NCBI RefSeq assembly: GCF_036898825.1
Contig: NZ_JARUND010000001.1
Coordinates: forward strand, 1,302,001-1,366,000
Length of the DNA: 64,000 nt
Reading direction: 5' to 3'
Source: Streptomyces sp. B21-083
GTDB lineage: Bacteria; Actinomycetota; Actinomycetes; Streptomycetales; Streptomycetaceae
Below the pieces are notes generated by a model that ran no database searches, was not told the origin of the DNA, and saw only the letters and a program-made list of their open reading frames with translations. Shown here piece after piece: positions 34,203-43,951 of the stretch. Position numbers and translations under genes: made by a program. The stretch's first letter is position 1; each line of letters begins with the position of its first letter.

Positions 34203-35231
34203 TTACGTGGTCCAGTCGAGGATGACCTTGCCGCCCCGGCCGCTCGCCGCGTCCGCGAACGCGGCCTCGTGGTCGCGGTGGTCGTACCGCCCGGTGATGA
34301 CCGGGGAGAGGTCGAGGCCCCCCTCCAGGAGCACCGACATCGCGTACCAGGTCTCGAACATCTCACGACCGTAGATGCCCTTGATGGTGATCATCGAGGT
34401 GACGATCCGGGACCAGTCGACCGGGAACTCCTCGGACGGCAGGCCGAGCATGGCGATCCGCCCGCCGTGCGTCATGTTGGCGATCATGTCGCGCATCGCC
34501 TCGGGACGGCCGGACATCTCCAGGCCGATGTCGAAGCCCTCGCGCAGTCCGAGGACGCGCTGACCGTCGGCGACGGTCGCGCCGGAGACGTTCAGCGCCA
34601 GGCTCGCGCCGACCTTGCGGGCCAGTTCGAGCCGTTCCTCGCTGACGTCGGTGACGACCACGTTCCGCGCCCCGGCGTGCCGGGCCACCGCCGCCGCCAT
34701 CAGGCCGATCGGGCCGGCCCCGGTGATCAGGACGTCCTCGCCCACCAGGGGGAAGGACAGCGCGGTGTGCACGGCGTTGCCGAACGGGTCGAAGATCGCC
34801 GCCACGTCGAGGTCGACGGGCACCCGGTGCACCCACACGTTGGCGGCGGGCAGCACCACGTACTCGGCGAAGGCCCCGTCCCGCCCGACGCCGAGCCCCA
34901 CCGTGGCCCGGCACAGGTGGCGGCGCCCGGCGAGGCAGTTGCGGCATCGGCCGCACACGAGGTGCCCCTCGCCGCTGACCCGGTCGCCGACGCCGATGTC
35001 GGGGACGTCGCGTCCGGTCTCGACGACCTCGCCGACGAACTCGTGCCCGAGCACCAGCGGCGTACGGATCGCCTGCCGCGCCCAGCCGTCCCAGGCCCGG
35101 ATGTGCAGGTCGGTGCCGCAGATCCCGGTTCTGAGCACCTTGATCAGTACGTCACCGGGGCCTACCGCCGGTTCCGGTACGTCCGCGAGCCACAGCCCGG
35201 GCTCCGCCTTCTTCTTGACCAGCGCCTTCAA
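34203..35231 (-). CDS. tdh: L-threonine 3-dehydrogenase
   Basis: 342 residues, matching known Tdh. Zinc-dependent medium-chain dehydrogenase oxidising L-threonine to 2-amino-3-ketobutyrate with NAD. Visible: catalytic zinc site [17 protein letters not shown], structural-zinc cysteines [15 protein letters not shown], nucleotide fold [12 protein letters not shown] chose TTG 35231: a CAGGAG ribosome site sits 8 bases before it and it gives the conserved [14 protein letters not shown] start; the longer ATG frame is not conserved-looking. Confidence 0.96.
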   Translation of the reverse strand: MKALVKKKAEPGLWLADVPEPAVGPGDVLIKVLRTGICGTDLHIRAWDGWARQAIRTPLVLGHEFVGEVVETGRDVPDIGVGDRVSGEGHLVCGRCRNCLAGRRHLCRATVGLGVGRDGAFAEYVVLPAANVWVHRVPVDLDVAAIFDPFGNAVHTALSFPLVGEDVLITGAGPIGLMAAAVARHAGARNVVVTDVSEERLELARKVGASLALNVSGATVADGQRVLGLREGFDIGLEMSGRPEAMRDMIANMTHGGRIAMLGLPSEEFPVDWSRIVTSMITIKGIYGREMFETWYAMSVLLEGGLDLSPVITGRYDHRDHEAAFADAASGRGGKVILDWTT

Positions 35232-35632
35232 CGCAACGGCTCCTGTGGGTAGGACCCCGGGGCAGGGCACGCCGAAAAAGCCCGTGGCGGGGAGAGGGGT
35301 GACGTCGACGGCAGGACCGACGAGAACGCGCGTCTGAGATCGCGTGACGAAATCTGCCGTACGACGGCTCCCCGGTCCATCGAGGTTTTCTTAAGCGCCG
35401 CCGCAGCTTTCCTTCACGCCGCCGCACCAGGCCGCCCATCGTCGCGAAGGACGACGTCTGGCATATCCCCATTGGCCGGAAGAACCGGAAAGACGACAAC
35501 CGTCGCCCATCTGTTGATCCGACCGGAACCATCAGCCGTATCCCTTCGGAGAACCGTACGAACCGACAGCTCGGCCGACAACTGAACCGACAGCCGCGCC
35601 CCTCAGGGGCCGTAAGGAGCCAGGAACCCGTC
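35232..35632. other. Divergent intergenic region, tdh / DUF2264
   Basis: 400 bp without recognisable genes. It should hold the promoters for the tdh-kbl operon (leftward) and the DUF2264 gene (rightward; AAGGAG at 35614-35619). Composition is lower in GC around 35380-35560. No clear operator palindrome was found. Confidence 0.4.
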
Positions 35633-37519
35633 ATGCCCGCACCGCACTTGGCGCTTCCGCCCAACGACCGGGTCCTGTCGCTGTTCACCGGCTGGACCCG
35701 GGCGCACTGGGAGGCGCTCGCAGACCGGCAGCTGGAGGCGCTGGTCCCCTATGCGACGCCGGGTCTCGCGCAGTACCGGCTGCCCGGCAGGAACTCCTCG
35801 GCGGGCGTGGTCTCGGACGGACTCGAGGGTTTCGCACGGTCGTTTCTGCTGGCCTCCTTCCGGATCGCGGGAACGGCGGGCGAGGTGGATTCCCGTCTCG
35901 TGGAACGCTACGCGCGGGGTCTGACAACGGGCACGGACCGGGACAGCGGCGAGGCGTGGCCCGAACTCACCGACTGTTCCCAGCCGATGACCGAGGCGGC
36001 CTCGATCGCCATCGGGCTGCACGAGACCCGTCCGTGGATCTGGGACCGGCTCGACGTGGACGTGCAGGAACGAATCGTCGACTGGCTGTGGGGTTTCGTG
36101 GGCCGCCGTACCCGGGACGACAGCGGGCGCCTGTGCCAGGTGGTCACCGAGCAGTTCCTTGCCTCGGTCGGGGCGCCGCACCGCCAGGAGGACATCGACG
36201 GCGGCCTCGACCGGATCGACGACTGGTATGTCGGCGGCGGCTGGTACAGCGACGGTGACGGCCGTACGTTCGACTACCACGTGGGCTGGTCCCTGCACCT
36301 GTATCCGCTGCTGTGGGGCCGGATGACGGGCGGCGAGGACGGCGGACGCGGCCGGGTCCACCGTCGGCGCCTCACCCAGTTCCTCGCCTCCTATCCGCAC
36401 TTCTTCGGGGCGGACGGCGCCCCCGTCCACCAGGGCCGCTCCCTGACGTATCGTTTCGCCGCGACCGCTCCCGTCTGGCTGGGCGCGCTGGCCCAGTGCA
36501 CCCCCCTGGCGCCGGGACTGACCCGGCGGCTGGCCTCCGGCGCGGTGGCGCACTTCGTGGAGCGCGGGGTGCCCGACGAGCGCGGACTGCTGCCGCTGGG
36601 CTGGTACGGCACGTTTCTGCCCGCGACCCAGGCGCACTCGGGGCCCGGGTCGCCGTACTGGTCGAGCATGGCCTTCCTGGGCCTGCTGCTGCCCCCGGAG
36701 GACCAGGTGTGGACCGCCAGGGAACGCCCGCTGCCCGTCGAGGAGTCCGACCAGTTCACGGCGTTGCCGGGACCGGGCTGGCTGCTGCACGGCACCCGGC
36801 ACGACGGCATCGTGCGTCTCGTCAACCACGGCAGCGATCGCAACCCGATGGAGGGACCCGCCGACGACGATCCGCACTACGCGAAGTTCGGTTACTCGAC
36901 GGCCTCCGCACCGGAGACGGGCTCCCTGGCCTGGGAACGCAACGTCGACGGCCACCTGGCGCTCCTCGCCCCCGACGGCACCGCGTCACGTCGGCGCAGA
37001 ATCCTTCCGCTGCACTGCTCGGGACGGGTCGCCGCCTCCCGGTACGAAGCCGAACTCCCCGGCGTGGAGGGTGAGTTCCGGGTCGAGTCGACGAGTGTGC
37101 TGCACGGCTCCTGGGAGATCCGCGTGCACCGCGTGCAGGCACCGGCAGACGCGGCGGTCCGCGAGGGCGGCTACGCGGTGGCCGACACCGCCCTGCCCGA
37201 GGCCGAGCGGGGTGACGGCTGGGCCCTGACCCGTACCGCTTCCGGACTGACCAGCGTGGTCGTCGCGCTGCACGGCTGGGACGAGGCCACGGGTGTGGCC
37301 CGCGAGGTCGACGCGAACGCCTTCGGCCCGCACTCGGCGACGCCGTACCTCCAGCGCGCGGCGGAATCCCTGGGCGCGAGCAGGCTGTTCGTGACGCTGG
37401 TCGCGCTGACCCGGGACGCCGTGCATCCGCAGGCCCTGCGCGAGGCGGTGTCGTGCGCGGTGACGGAGGAGGGCCGCGCACTGATCATGTTCCCGGACGG
37501 CGAGACGGTCTCCGTGTGA
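35633..37519 (+). CDS. DUF2264 domain protein
   Basis: 628 residues from ATG 35633. Typical DUF2264 core: WPELTDCSQPMTEAASIAIG, DRIDDWYVGGGWYSDGDG and FDYHVGWSLHLYPLLW, an alpha/alpha-barrel resembling unsaturated glucuronyl/rhamnogalacturonyl hydrolase-like proteins, followed by a beta-rich C-terminal half with WSSMAFLGLLLP. No signal peptide. Members often occur in polysaccharide-degradation loci (pectin-type glycans), so a cytosolic oligosaccharide hydrolase is plausible but unproven. Confidence 0.88.
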   Translation: MPAPHLALPPNDRVLSLFTGWTRAHWEALADRQLEALVPYATPGLAQYRLPGRNSSAGVVSDGLEGFARSFLLASFRIAGTAGEVDSRLVERYARGLTTGTDRDSGEAWPELTDCSQPMTEAASIAIGLHETRPWIWDRLDVDVQERIVDWLWGFVGRRTRDDSGRLCQVVTEQFLASVGAPHRQEDIDGGLDRIDDWYVGGGWYSDGDGRTFDYHVGWSLHLYPLLWGRMTGGEDGGRGRVHRRRLTQFLASYPHFFGADGAPVHQGRSLTYRFAATAPVWLGALAQCTPLAPGLTRRLASGAVAHFVERGVPDERGLLPLGWYGTFLPATQAHSGPGSPYWSSMAFLGLLLPPEDQVWTARERPLPVEESDQFTALPGPGWLLHGTRHDGIVRLVNHGSDRNPMEGPADDDPHYAKFGYSTASAPETGSLAWERNVDGHLALLAPDGTASRRRRILPLHCSGRVAASRYEAELPGVEGEFRVESTSVLHGSWEIRVHRVQAPADAAVREGGYAVADTALPEAERGDGWALTRTASGLTSVVVALHGWDEATGVAREVDANAFGPHSATPYLQRAAESLGASRLFVTLVALTRDAVHPQALREAVSCAVTEEGRALIMFPDGETVSV

Positions 37520-37556
37520 CGGAGACGCCCCTCAGAAAGGGCCTCAGAAGAGGGCC

Positions 37557-38135
37557 TCAGAGAGGGGCCCCCGGAGCGAGCTGCCCGGCCAGTTCCGCCG
37601 CCATCGCCTTGATGGTCTCCAGCCCCGCCCTCCCCCACGGGCGCGGCCCGAAGTCGGCGACGCACACCGTGCCCAGCGCCATGCCCTCGGTGTCGATGAG
37701 CGGCGCGCCCAGATAGGAGCGGATGCCGAACTCGTCGACGACCGGGTTGCCCGCGAACCGCGGATAGTCGCGTACGTCCTCCAGGACGAGCGCCTTGCGC
37801 CGGACCACCACATGCGGGCAGAACCCGTGGTCGCGCGGCAGCCGTCGGCCCACCCGCGGCTTCACCTCGTCGGAGTCGCCCCCGGCGGCACGACCGGTGC
37901 CGGCCTCGGCAGGAACATGGAGCCCGGCGAAGAACTGCCGTTCCTCACCGATGAAGTTGACCATCGCGTACGGCGCGCCGACGAGGTCCGCGAGACGGTC
38001 CGCGAAGGCGTCGAGGGCCGGCTCGGGCCGTTCCCCGAAGCCCAGTCCACGCAGTCGCCGGGTGCGGGCCGGGGCCTCGTTGTCCTCGGGGGTCAGCAGC
38101 AGACGACCTGCCGGGCGTGGCGGGTCGTAGCTCAT
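37557..38135 (-). CDS. GAF domain protein attached to the conservon
   Basis: 192 residues. Single GAF domain: FADRLADLVGAPYAMVNFIG, then FCPHVVVRRKALVLEDVRDY and YLGAPLIDTEGMALGTVCVA, the pattern of small-ligand or redox-sensing GAF proteins. It overlaps the 3' end of cvnD by four bases, so it is translated with the conservon and probably adds a sensory input to that GTPase module (inference). Confidence 0.88.
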   Translation of the reverse strand: MSYDPPRPAGRLLLTPEDNEAPARTRRLRGLGFGERPEPALDAFADRLADLVGAPYAMVNFIGEERQFFAGLHVPAEAGTGRAAGGDSDEVKPRVGRRLPRDHGFCPHVVVRRKALVLEDVRDYPRFAGNPVVDEFGIRSYLGAPLIDTEGMALGTVCVADFGPRPWGRAGLETIKAMAAELAGQLAPGAPL

Positions 38136-38740
38136 GGGCGGGCTCCCTCACTGTGGGCGCTGGATGCCGGGGCGGGCGCGTGGGCGAGCAGGTGCCGTAC
38201 GAGGGTGAGCAGGGTCTGCACCCCCGAACTGGAGATCCGGGCGTCGCAGCGCACGATCGGGATCTCGGGATCGAGGTCGATGGCGGCGCGTACCTCCTCG
38301 GGGTCGTAGCGGTACGAGCCGTCGAACTCGTTGATCGCGACGATGAAGCCGAGACCGCGCTGTTCGAAGAAGTCGACGGCCGCGAAGCAGTCCTCCAGGC
38401 GCCGGGTGTCGGCGAGGATCACCGCGCCGAGCGCGCCTTCGGAGAGTTCGTCCCACATGAACCAGAACCGCTCCTGTCCGGGTGTGCCGAACAGATAGAG
38501 GACGTGTTGCGGGTCCAGGGTGATGCGGCCGAAGTCCATCGCCACGGTGGTCTCGACCTTGTTCTCGATACCTTCGAGACTGTCGGTCGAGGCGCTCACC
38601 GTGGTGAGCAGTTCCTCCGTGCTGAGCGGCGCGATCTCGCTCACCGCACCGACAAGGGTCGTCTTACCGACTCCGAACCCTCCGGCCACCAGGATCTTCA
38701 ACGCGGTGGGGAAGGGATCAGAGCTGTCGTCGTAGTCCAT
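38132..38740 (-). CDS. cvnD: Conservon small GTPase, CvnD
   Basis: 202 residues. P-loop GGFGVGKTT, switch residues TTVAMDFGRITL, Walker B-like FGTPGQERFWFM, specificity loop NEFDG. MglA/Ras-like GTPase that in conservons works at the membrane with CvnA, CvnB and CvnC in a G-protein-like signalling complex. It overlaps cvnC by 23 bases. Confidence 0.95.
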   Translation of the reverse strand: MDYDDSSDPFPTALKILVAGGFGVGKTTLVGAVSEIAPLSTEELLTTVSASTDSLEGIENKVETTVAMDFGRITLDPQHVLYLFGTPGQERFWFMWDELSEGALGAVILADTRRLEDCFAAVDFFEQRGLGFIVAINEFDGSYRYDPEEVRAAIDLDPEIPIVRCDARISSSGVQTLLTLVRHLLAHAPAPASSAHSEGARP

Positions 38741-39095
38741 CGAGCACTGCCTCCAGAAGAGACCGGTCAGTGGGGTTGTGGTAGAACTCGGGCGGTTTGG
38801 TGGTGAGTGCCCCGCAGTCGACGAGGTCGGACAGCAGCACCTTGGTGACCGCCGCCGGCAACTTCAGCTGCGCGGCCATCTCGGCGACCGAGACGGGCCT
38901 GCGGCACAGGTCGAGAGCCTGCGCGTGCTCGGGGCCGAGATAGCCGAGAGGTGTCGCCCCGGTGGCCATCACCTGGGACATGAGGTCGAGGGCGGTGCTC
39001 GGCCGGGTCCGGCCGTTGCTGACGGTGTAGGGGCGCACGAGCCGTCCGGCCGCGTCGTCGAGCCAGGGCCCGTCGCCGGCCGCCGTCACGCTCAA
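38718..39095 (-). CDS. cvnC: Conservon DUF742 protein, CvnC
   Basis: 125 residues. DUF742 signature: VRPYTVSNGRTRPS, then LGPEHAQALDLCRRPVSVAE, a winged-helix-like middle and PPEFYHNPTDRSLLEAVLDG at the end. It overlaps cvnB by four bases (ATGA) and cvnD by 23, so the four genes are tightly coupled. Confidence 0.95.
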   Translation of the reverse strand: MSVTAAGDGPWLDDAAGRLVRPYTVSNGRTRPSTALDLMSQVMATGATPLGYLGPEHAQALDLCRRPVSVAEMAAQLKLPAAVTKVLLSDLVDCGALTTKPPEFYHNPTDRSLLEAVLDGLRRQL

Positions 39096-39523
39096 GGCCT
39101 CATCACCGAGGGTTCGGCCGCCTGCCGGGGCGCGGTCATCAGATACGGACGGACGCTCTTGACCAGCATCGCCATCTCGTAGCCGAGGACCGCGGCATCG
39201 GCCTCACGGCCTGCCAGCACGGCGAGACAGGTGCCGGAGCCCGCGGTGGTGACGAACAGCAGGGTCGAGTCGAGTTCGACGACGACCTGCCGCACCTCAC
39301 CGCCGTCCCCGAACCGGATGCCCGCGCTGCGTCCGAGGGAGTAGAGACCGGAGGCCAGGGCGGCCATGTGGTCGGCACTGTCCGGGTCGAGTCCGTGCAC
39401 GGACTTGACGAGTCCGTCGCAGGACAGGAGTACCGCGCTCGTGGTGTGCGGCACGCGCTGGACGAGGCCGCTCATCAGCCAGTCGAGATCGGATACATGG
39501 CCGGTCGGCACATCGCTCGCCAT
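39092..39523 (-). CDS. cvnB: Conservon roadblock/LC7 protein, CvnB
   Basis: 143 residues from ATG 39523, chosen because AAGGAG lies 10 bases upstream and the length fits the family. An in-frame ATG at 39616 overlaps the cvnA stop (ATGA) but would add a Pro/Thr-rich leader. Roadblock fold: DLDWLMSGLVQRVPHTTSAV, then ADHMAALASGLYSLGRSAG. It is likely a GTPase-regulating partner of CvnD. Confidence 0.95.
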   Translation of the reverse strand: MASDVPTGHVSDLDWLMSGLVQRVPHTTSAVLLSCDGLVKSVHGLDPDSADHMAALASGLYSLGRSAGIRFGDGGEVRQVVVELDSTLLFVTTAGSGTCLAVLAGREADAAVLGYEMAMLVKSVRPYLMTAPRQAAEPSVMRP

Positions 39524-39612
39524 GGTGGATCGACTCCTTGGGGTACGAAGGTCTGCGGGAGCGCGGGGGGTGGGGGTGGGCGTGGGGGCAGGGGTGGTGC
39601 TGCGGAGGGTGG

Positions 39613-41780
39613 TCATCCGGCCGGTGCGCTCCCGTCGTGCCGGGCAGTGAGGTCCAGGTCGTGTCCGGGCGCGCGCAGCCGGTGCGCCTCGGGTATCGGG
39701 GACGTGTCCGGCGGCGGTACGTCCATGGCGTCCAGGGGAGACGCGGCGGCATCGGTACGGTCCTCGACCGGGCCTGTCGGAGGGAGGCCCGGTCCGGTCG
39801 GCCGCGCGGAGATCCGCTCCATGAACACCGGCTCCGTCGGCACTGGCTCCACGGGCAGGGGCTCCATCGACGCCGGTTCGACGGCGGCCGGGTGGACGGG
39901 TTCCCCGTACGTCGGTTCCGGGGGCGCCGGTTGCCCGTAGTGCGCCTCGTACTCCCTCTCCATCGCCGCCAGCGCCGGGTCCGTGTAGTCCGAGTCCAGT
40001 TGGCGTGCCTCGGCGAGCCCGATGCCCCGCTGGAATGCGGCCATGAGGCCGGGGTCGTGCCCGACGACGTGTTCGCTCTCCGGCCGGGGAGCCGCCGGGC
40101 CACCGCGCAGTTGGGGTGCGAGGTGTTCCTGGGCGCGGCGGCGGGGCAGTTGGGGTTTGCCCATGGTGCCGCGCACGGCGCCGGTCCGGGGGGTGGGTGC
40201 CGCGCCCACGTTGTCGGCGACGGTCCGCCGGTCGTCGGGGCGGATGCCGGGCATCGCCTCGGCGGGGTTGGGCCGCTCCACGCGGGCCCCCGGACGGGCA
40301 GCGGAGCCGGGCCTCGGCCGTTCGGCGCCGGTGCGGCGGTCCGGGGGGCCTCCGGACGCCGCCCCGTCGAGCCGCCGAACTGCGGGCCGGGGCCGGATGT
40401 GGTGGGCGACGGGGGCCGCTCCTCGTGTCCGGCGGCCGACGGGCGCTGCCGGGGCGGCTCGGCCACCCTCCGCATGCTCCCCGTGTCCTGGGTCCGGGCC
40501 GGGGCGGGGGCGTGGGGCTGAGCCGGGGCCTGGGACCGCGGCTGGGGTACGCCCCCGGTCTTGCCCGGCCCCGTGTCCATGCCCAGCAGGCCCTGGGGTA
40601 CGACGAGTACGGCCTGCACGCCGCCGTAGATGTTGGTCTGGAGCCGGACGTGGATGCCGTGCCGACGGGCGAGCTGGGAGACCACGAAGAGCCCGATGCG
40701 GCCGTCCTGGAGCAGGCTGGCGACGTTGACCTGGTCGGGGTCGGTGAGCAGCGTGTTCATCTTGTGCTGCTCGTCCACGGGCATACCGAGTCCGCGGTCC
40801 TCGACCTCGATGGCGAGGCCCGAGGTGACGAGGTTGGCGCGCAGCAGCACCTGGGTGTGCGGGGCGGAGAACACCGTGGCGTTCTCGACGAGTTCGGCGA
40901 GCAGGTGGATGACGTCGGCGACGGCGTGTCCGCGCAGGGTGCCGTCGATCGGGGGCACGAGCTTGACGCGCGAGTACTGCTCGACCTCCGCGATGGCCGA
41001 GCGGAGCACCTCCGTCATGGAGACCGGGTTGCTCCACTGACGGCGTGAGACGGCGCCGCCGAGGACGGCGAGGTTCTCGGCGTGCCGGCGGATGCGGGTG
41101 GCGAGATGGTCGACGTGGAAGAGGCCCTTGAGGAGGTCGGGGTCCTCGATCTCGTGTTCCAGCTCGTCGAGGATGGAGATCTCGCGGTGCACGAGCGACT
41201 GAAGGCGCCGGGCGAGGTTGACGAAGACCTCGACCTTCTGTTCGCTGCCCGCCTGGCTGGAGAGCTGCGAGGCCTGGACGACCGCGGTGAAGGCGCCGTC
41301 GTGGGCGCGGGCGATGTCGGAGCCGAGGAGTTCGAAGTCGTCGGCGTCGGGCGCCGGCGCGCCGCGCGTGGCGCGGGCCGGGGGTGCGTCGCCGCGGCGC
41401 AGCGCCTCGACGAGGGCGCGCAGGTCCGTTTCGCCGCGGGCGCTGACGCGGCGCAGGGCGGCGAGGCGTTCGTGCACGGATCCGGCGGCACGGTCGGCGG
41501 CGACCAGGGCGATCACGATGCCCCCGAGGGCCACGCCGACCGCTCCGGCGATCACGGCGAACAGGGTGAGGGTGGGCCGCACCCCGGAGGAACGGACGAT
41601 GAACAGGACGGCCGCACAGGCGCTGAGGGCGACCGCGAGCGGCGGCAGCACGGCGAGCCGCATGAGTTGGGGCCGTATGTGGGTCTCGGGCAGCGAGGGG
41701 ACGGCACGGGCGACCGGCCGACCGTGCCGCCCGCCCTCACGGCGGTCTGCGCGGGGGGCCGGTGCTCGGAGGTGAGACAT
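39613..41780 (-). CDS. cvnA: Conservon histidine-kinase-like protein, CvnA, with apparent frameshift
   Basis: From ATG 41780 (MSHLRAPAPRAD) the protein has two N-terminal helices, a HAMP-like segment, a degenerate histidine-kinase core (VHREISILDELEHEIEDPDL) and a HATPase domain (ELVENATVFSAPHTQV, DRGLGMPVDE, GRIGLFVVSQLA), followed by a Pro-rich tail. The initial frame would run on into low-quality sequence. The conserved CvnA tail (NPAEAMPGIRPDDRRTVADN and HDPGLMAAFQRGIGLAEARQ) reads only in a neighbouring frame that ends at 39613, overlapping cvnB. Adding one C to the run at 40287-40291 restores one frame of about 722 residues. This may be a sequencing error, a real mutation or slippage. 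Confidence 0.85.
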
Positions 41781-42239
41781 CTTCGTCCTCGTACTGGTGC
41801 GTCGGGACCTGGGGATCGCGCGTCTGCGCGAGTCGGGTGTGCGCCATCGCGGTGCCGGTCGGGAGCCGAGAAAAACGGCCCTGTGTTGCCCGGCGGCCAC
41901 TCACAGTAGTCGGGAAGGAATCAGGTGCGGTGGGCAGTTGACAAACTCCTCCGGGCGGCGCCCCGCTCTGCTATGAGGCCTCGCACGGCAGACCGATTAG
42001 CTCTTCGGACGTACGTTCCCCCACCCCACCGAATCGATCAGGCCTGGTCGGAACCGGTCACGAACGGAGGGCGAGGGCCGGGGAGCGACGCACCCTCCGA
42101 CCCTCGCCGTCCGCACGGTTGTGCGCCTGTCGTACGTTCTCTCCCGTGGGCATCAGCCCGCCGAAACGGCCTTGGGCTTTCCGCTGCCGCCGGCAGTACC
42201 CCCCTGGATTTCACCGGGCGTGTCGATCCGGCCCTCGTC
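41781..42239. other. Gene-free stretch upstream of the conservon
   Basis: It should contain the conservon promoter, but none is obvious. A possible hairpin (GGCGAGGG near 42070 with CCCTCGCC near 42105) might be a terminator for leftward transcription from the remnant beyond. I see nothing else. Confidence 0.35.
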
Positions 42240-42560
42240 CACATCAGCCGTACGAGTGACATCCGCCGCCCGAGGGCATCGGCTGCCCCGTCTGCGCCCA
42301 CCCGCCGGGGGACAACCTCGGCGTCGGTTCGAAGGGCTCACCTGGGTGCGGCAGCGCGATCCGCGCGTTCGGCCGGGCGTATTCGCGGACGGGCGTGAAG
42401 TGCTTCCCGTCGAGTCCCAGGTCGATCACGTCCGTCCCCCGCTGGAGAACGCCGTCACGCACTCGGACGGAGCCCCTGTGGCCCTCGGGCGGGCCTTCGT
42501 GGTCACCCAGAACCGGTGCCGCCCGCCCAGTCCCGTACCTCGCCGTTCACCGGGACCCTG
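42240..42560 (-). pseudogene. Unidentified decayed coding remnant
   Basis: The minus strand from about 42500 reads a coherent high-GC3 stretch (RGSVRVRDGVLQRGTDVIDL, then FTPVREYARPNARIALPHPG, then EPFEP) that loses meaning before the stop at 42244. Just upstream another frame reads RHRFWVTTKARP, suggesting a frameshift near 42500. The ALPHPGEPFEP piece resembles ALPRPGEPFEP near the C-terminus of the MBL-fold hydrolase at 47851-49038, but the rest does not. Family unknown. Confidence 0.4.
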
Positions 42561-42686
42561 TCGAACAGTTCGTGCGTCCCGCGCCGGGGCGGGGTTCCCT
42601 GAACTGCCCCTCCGCCTCGACGCAGACGCCCCAGGCATGGCCATGCTCGGTCTTCCCGTGTCGGTGACCTGTCGGCCTGGGGTCAG

Positions 42687-43349
42687 TCAGCCCTTGAAGC
42701 TGTCCTTGCGCTCCGGGGAGGCCTCGGCGAGTGCCTCGGTGACGGCTTCGACGCCGGCACGCAGCCCGTATACGGGGGTCTCGGGCTGCTGGCGCCAGGA
42801 GTCGTCGAGGCCGCCCGCGTCGACGGAGTCGAAGCCGAGTTCGTCGATGAGGGCGCGGACGGTCCTCTTGGCCGCCTCGTCGTCACCGGCGACCGGCAGG
42901 GCCATCCGGTCGGGGTCCCCGGCCGGGAGCGGCCTGGCCAGGATGTCTTCGGCGTAGGTGCCGTTGAAGGCCTTGACCACGGGGTGTCCGAGGTGTCCCT
43001 CGGTCCAGCGGCTCTCGGTCAGGCCGTCGTCTTCGATGGCGGCGATCCGGCCGTCGCGCTGCTTCGGGTAGTAGTTGCCGGTGTCGATGACGACGAAGCC
43101 CTCGGCCGCCTTGTCGAAGAGGTCCGAGGGCAGGTCGGGTACGTTCTTCAAGGGGATCGTGACGACGACGACCTCGGCGCCGGCCGCCGCTTCGCCGACG
43201 GTGACGGGGGTCGCGCCGGTCTCCTCGGCGAGCGCACTCAGGGTCTGCGGGCCGCGCGAGTTGGCGATGGACACCTCGTGCCCGAGGGAGGTGAGACGGC
43301 GGGTCAGGTTGCCGCCGATGTTGCCTGCGCCGATGATGCCGATCTTCAT
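42687..43349 (-). CDS. NAD(P)-binding oxidoreductase, F420-dependent NADP reductase-like
   Basis: 220 residues. Rossmann start MKIGIIGAGNIGGNLTRRL, then ANSRGPQTL, VVVTIPLKNVPDLP and VIDTGNYYPKQRDG; C-terminal helical part with AFNGTYAEDIL. Such proteins are annotated as F420H2:NADP oxidoreductase or related NADPH-dependent reductases; which one cannot be decided from the sequence. It stands between decayed remnants and appears intact. Confidence 0.85.
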   Translation of the reverse strand: MKIGIIGAGNIGGNLTRRLTSLGHEVSIANSRGPQTLSALAEETGATPVTVGEAAAGAEVVVVTIPLKNVPDLPSDLFDKAAEGFVVIDTGNYYPKQRDGRIAAIEDDGLTESRWTEGHLGHPVVKAFNGTYAEDILARPLPAGDPDRMALPVAGDDEAAKRTVRALIDELGFDSVDAGGLDDSWRQQPETPVYGLRAGVEAVTEALAEASPERKDSFKG

Positions 43350-43589
43350 GGTGTCTCCAGTGCGTGTGGGTGGTCACGTCTCGCGACGATCCGAACCTCC
43401 CGCCGGTGTCCCGCATTCCCGTCGGCATGACCAACGCCCCACAGCGCCCCCTCCGGGCATCCGGACGATTCTCGAACGCGGACCGGAATGCGTCGGAGGC
43501 AGGCGGGTGGGAGAGGTGCGGATCTGAGTCCCACTGGGGATCGACCCGGACGGGGTGGATACCCGCAAGGATCAAGCCCGAGATGCCTG

Positions 43590-43936
43590 ATCATGCGCGT
43601 CCCGTCCGACCATCAGCTCGTCGTGCGGGCTTGCGACGGAGAGCAGGCGCCCTTCACCGACAGCGAGTTGCCGGGCAGGTGGAGAAGAAGCTGTTGCTCG
43701 GCCCCGAGGGCGTAGGCCATCAACGCCTCCGCCCGCTCCAGGACCCTGGGACTCGGTCCGGTCGTCCAGACCGGACACCGCGAGCATGTCCGCGCCGAAA
43801 AGCGCCTCCCGCAGGGCAGCTCGACCCCTCGGGCCGGCCCCCGGCCCTGCTTGTGGCCCGGGGGTGTGAAGGGCAACTGTCCTTGCGCCTGGTATGCCGT
43901 CAAGGCGCCGAGTACGGGAACTACCGAGCGGTCCAT
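43590..43936 (-). pseudogene. Orn/Lys/Arg decarboxylase N-terminal remnant
   Basis: Minus-strand pieces alternate between two frames: VPVLGALTAYQAQGQLPFTP and PGHKQGRG, then DMLAVSGLDDRTESQG, then VLERAEALMAYALGAEQ and LPGNSLSVKGA, then SVASPHDELMVGRDAHD. This is the ordered N-terminus of PLP-dependent Orn/Lys/Arg decarboxylase-type enzymes, about 110 of several hundred codons, with at least three frameshifts. It begins 16 bases beyond the catalase stop. The PLP-lysine region is absent. Confidence 0.75.
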
Positions 43937-43951
43937 GGCGGGTCACACCCC

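Noticed and set aside
37519..37560. GGGCCTCAGA-type short repeats between the DUF2264 and GAF genes
   Set aside because: Three short imperfect copies in a 40-bp gap; too small to be meaningful beyond possible weak termination.
39297..39612. Continuation of the first cvnA frame past the conserved tail
   Set aside because: Runs through the cvnB gene as Arg/Pro-rich sequence; the true tail lies in the other frame ending at 39613.
39538..41909. Several long + strand frames opposite cvnA
   Set aside because: Gly/Arg/Val-rich antisense sequence without domains; the minus strand carries the conserved conservon genes.
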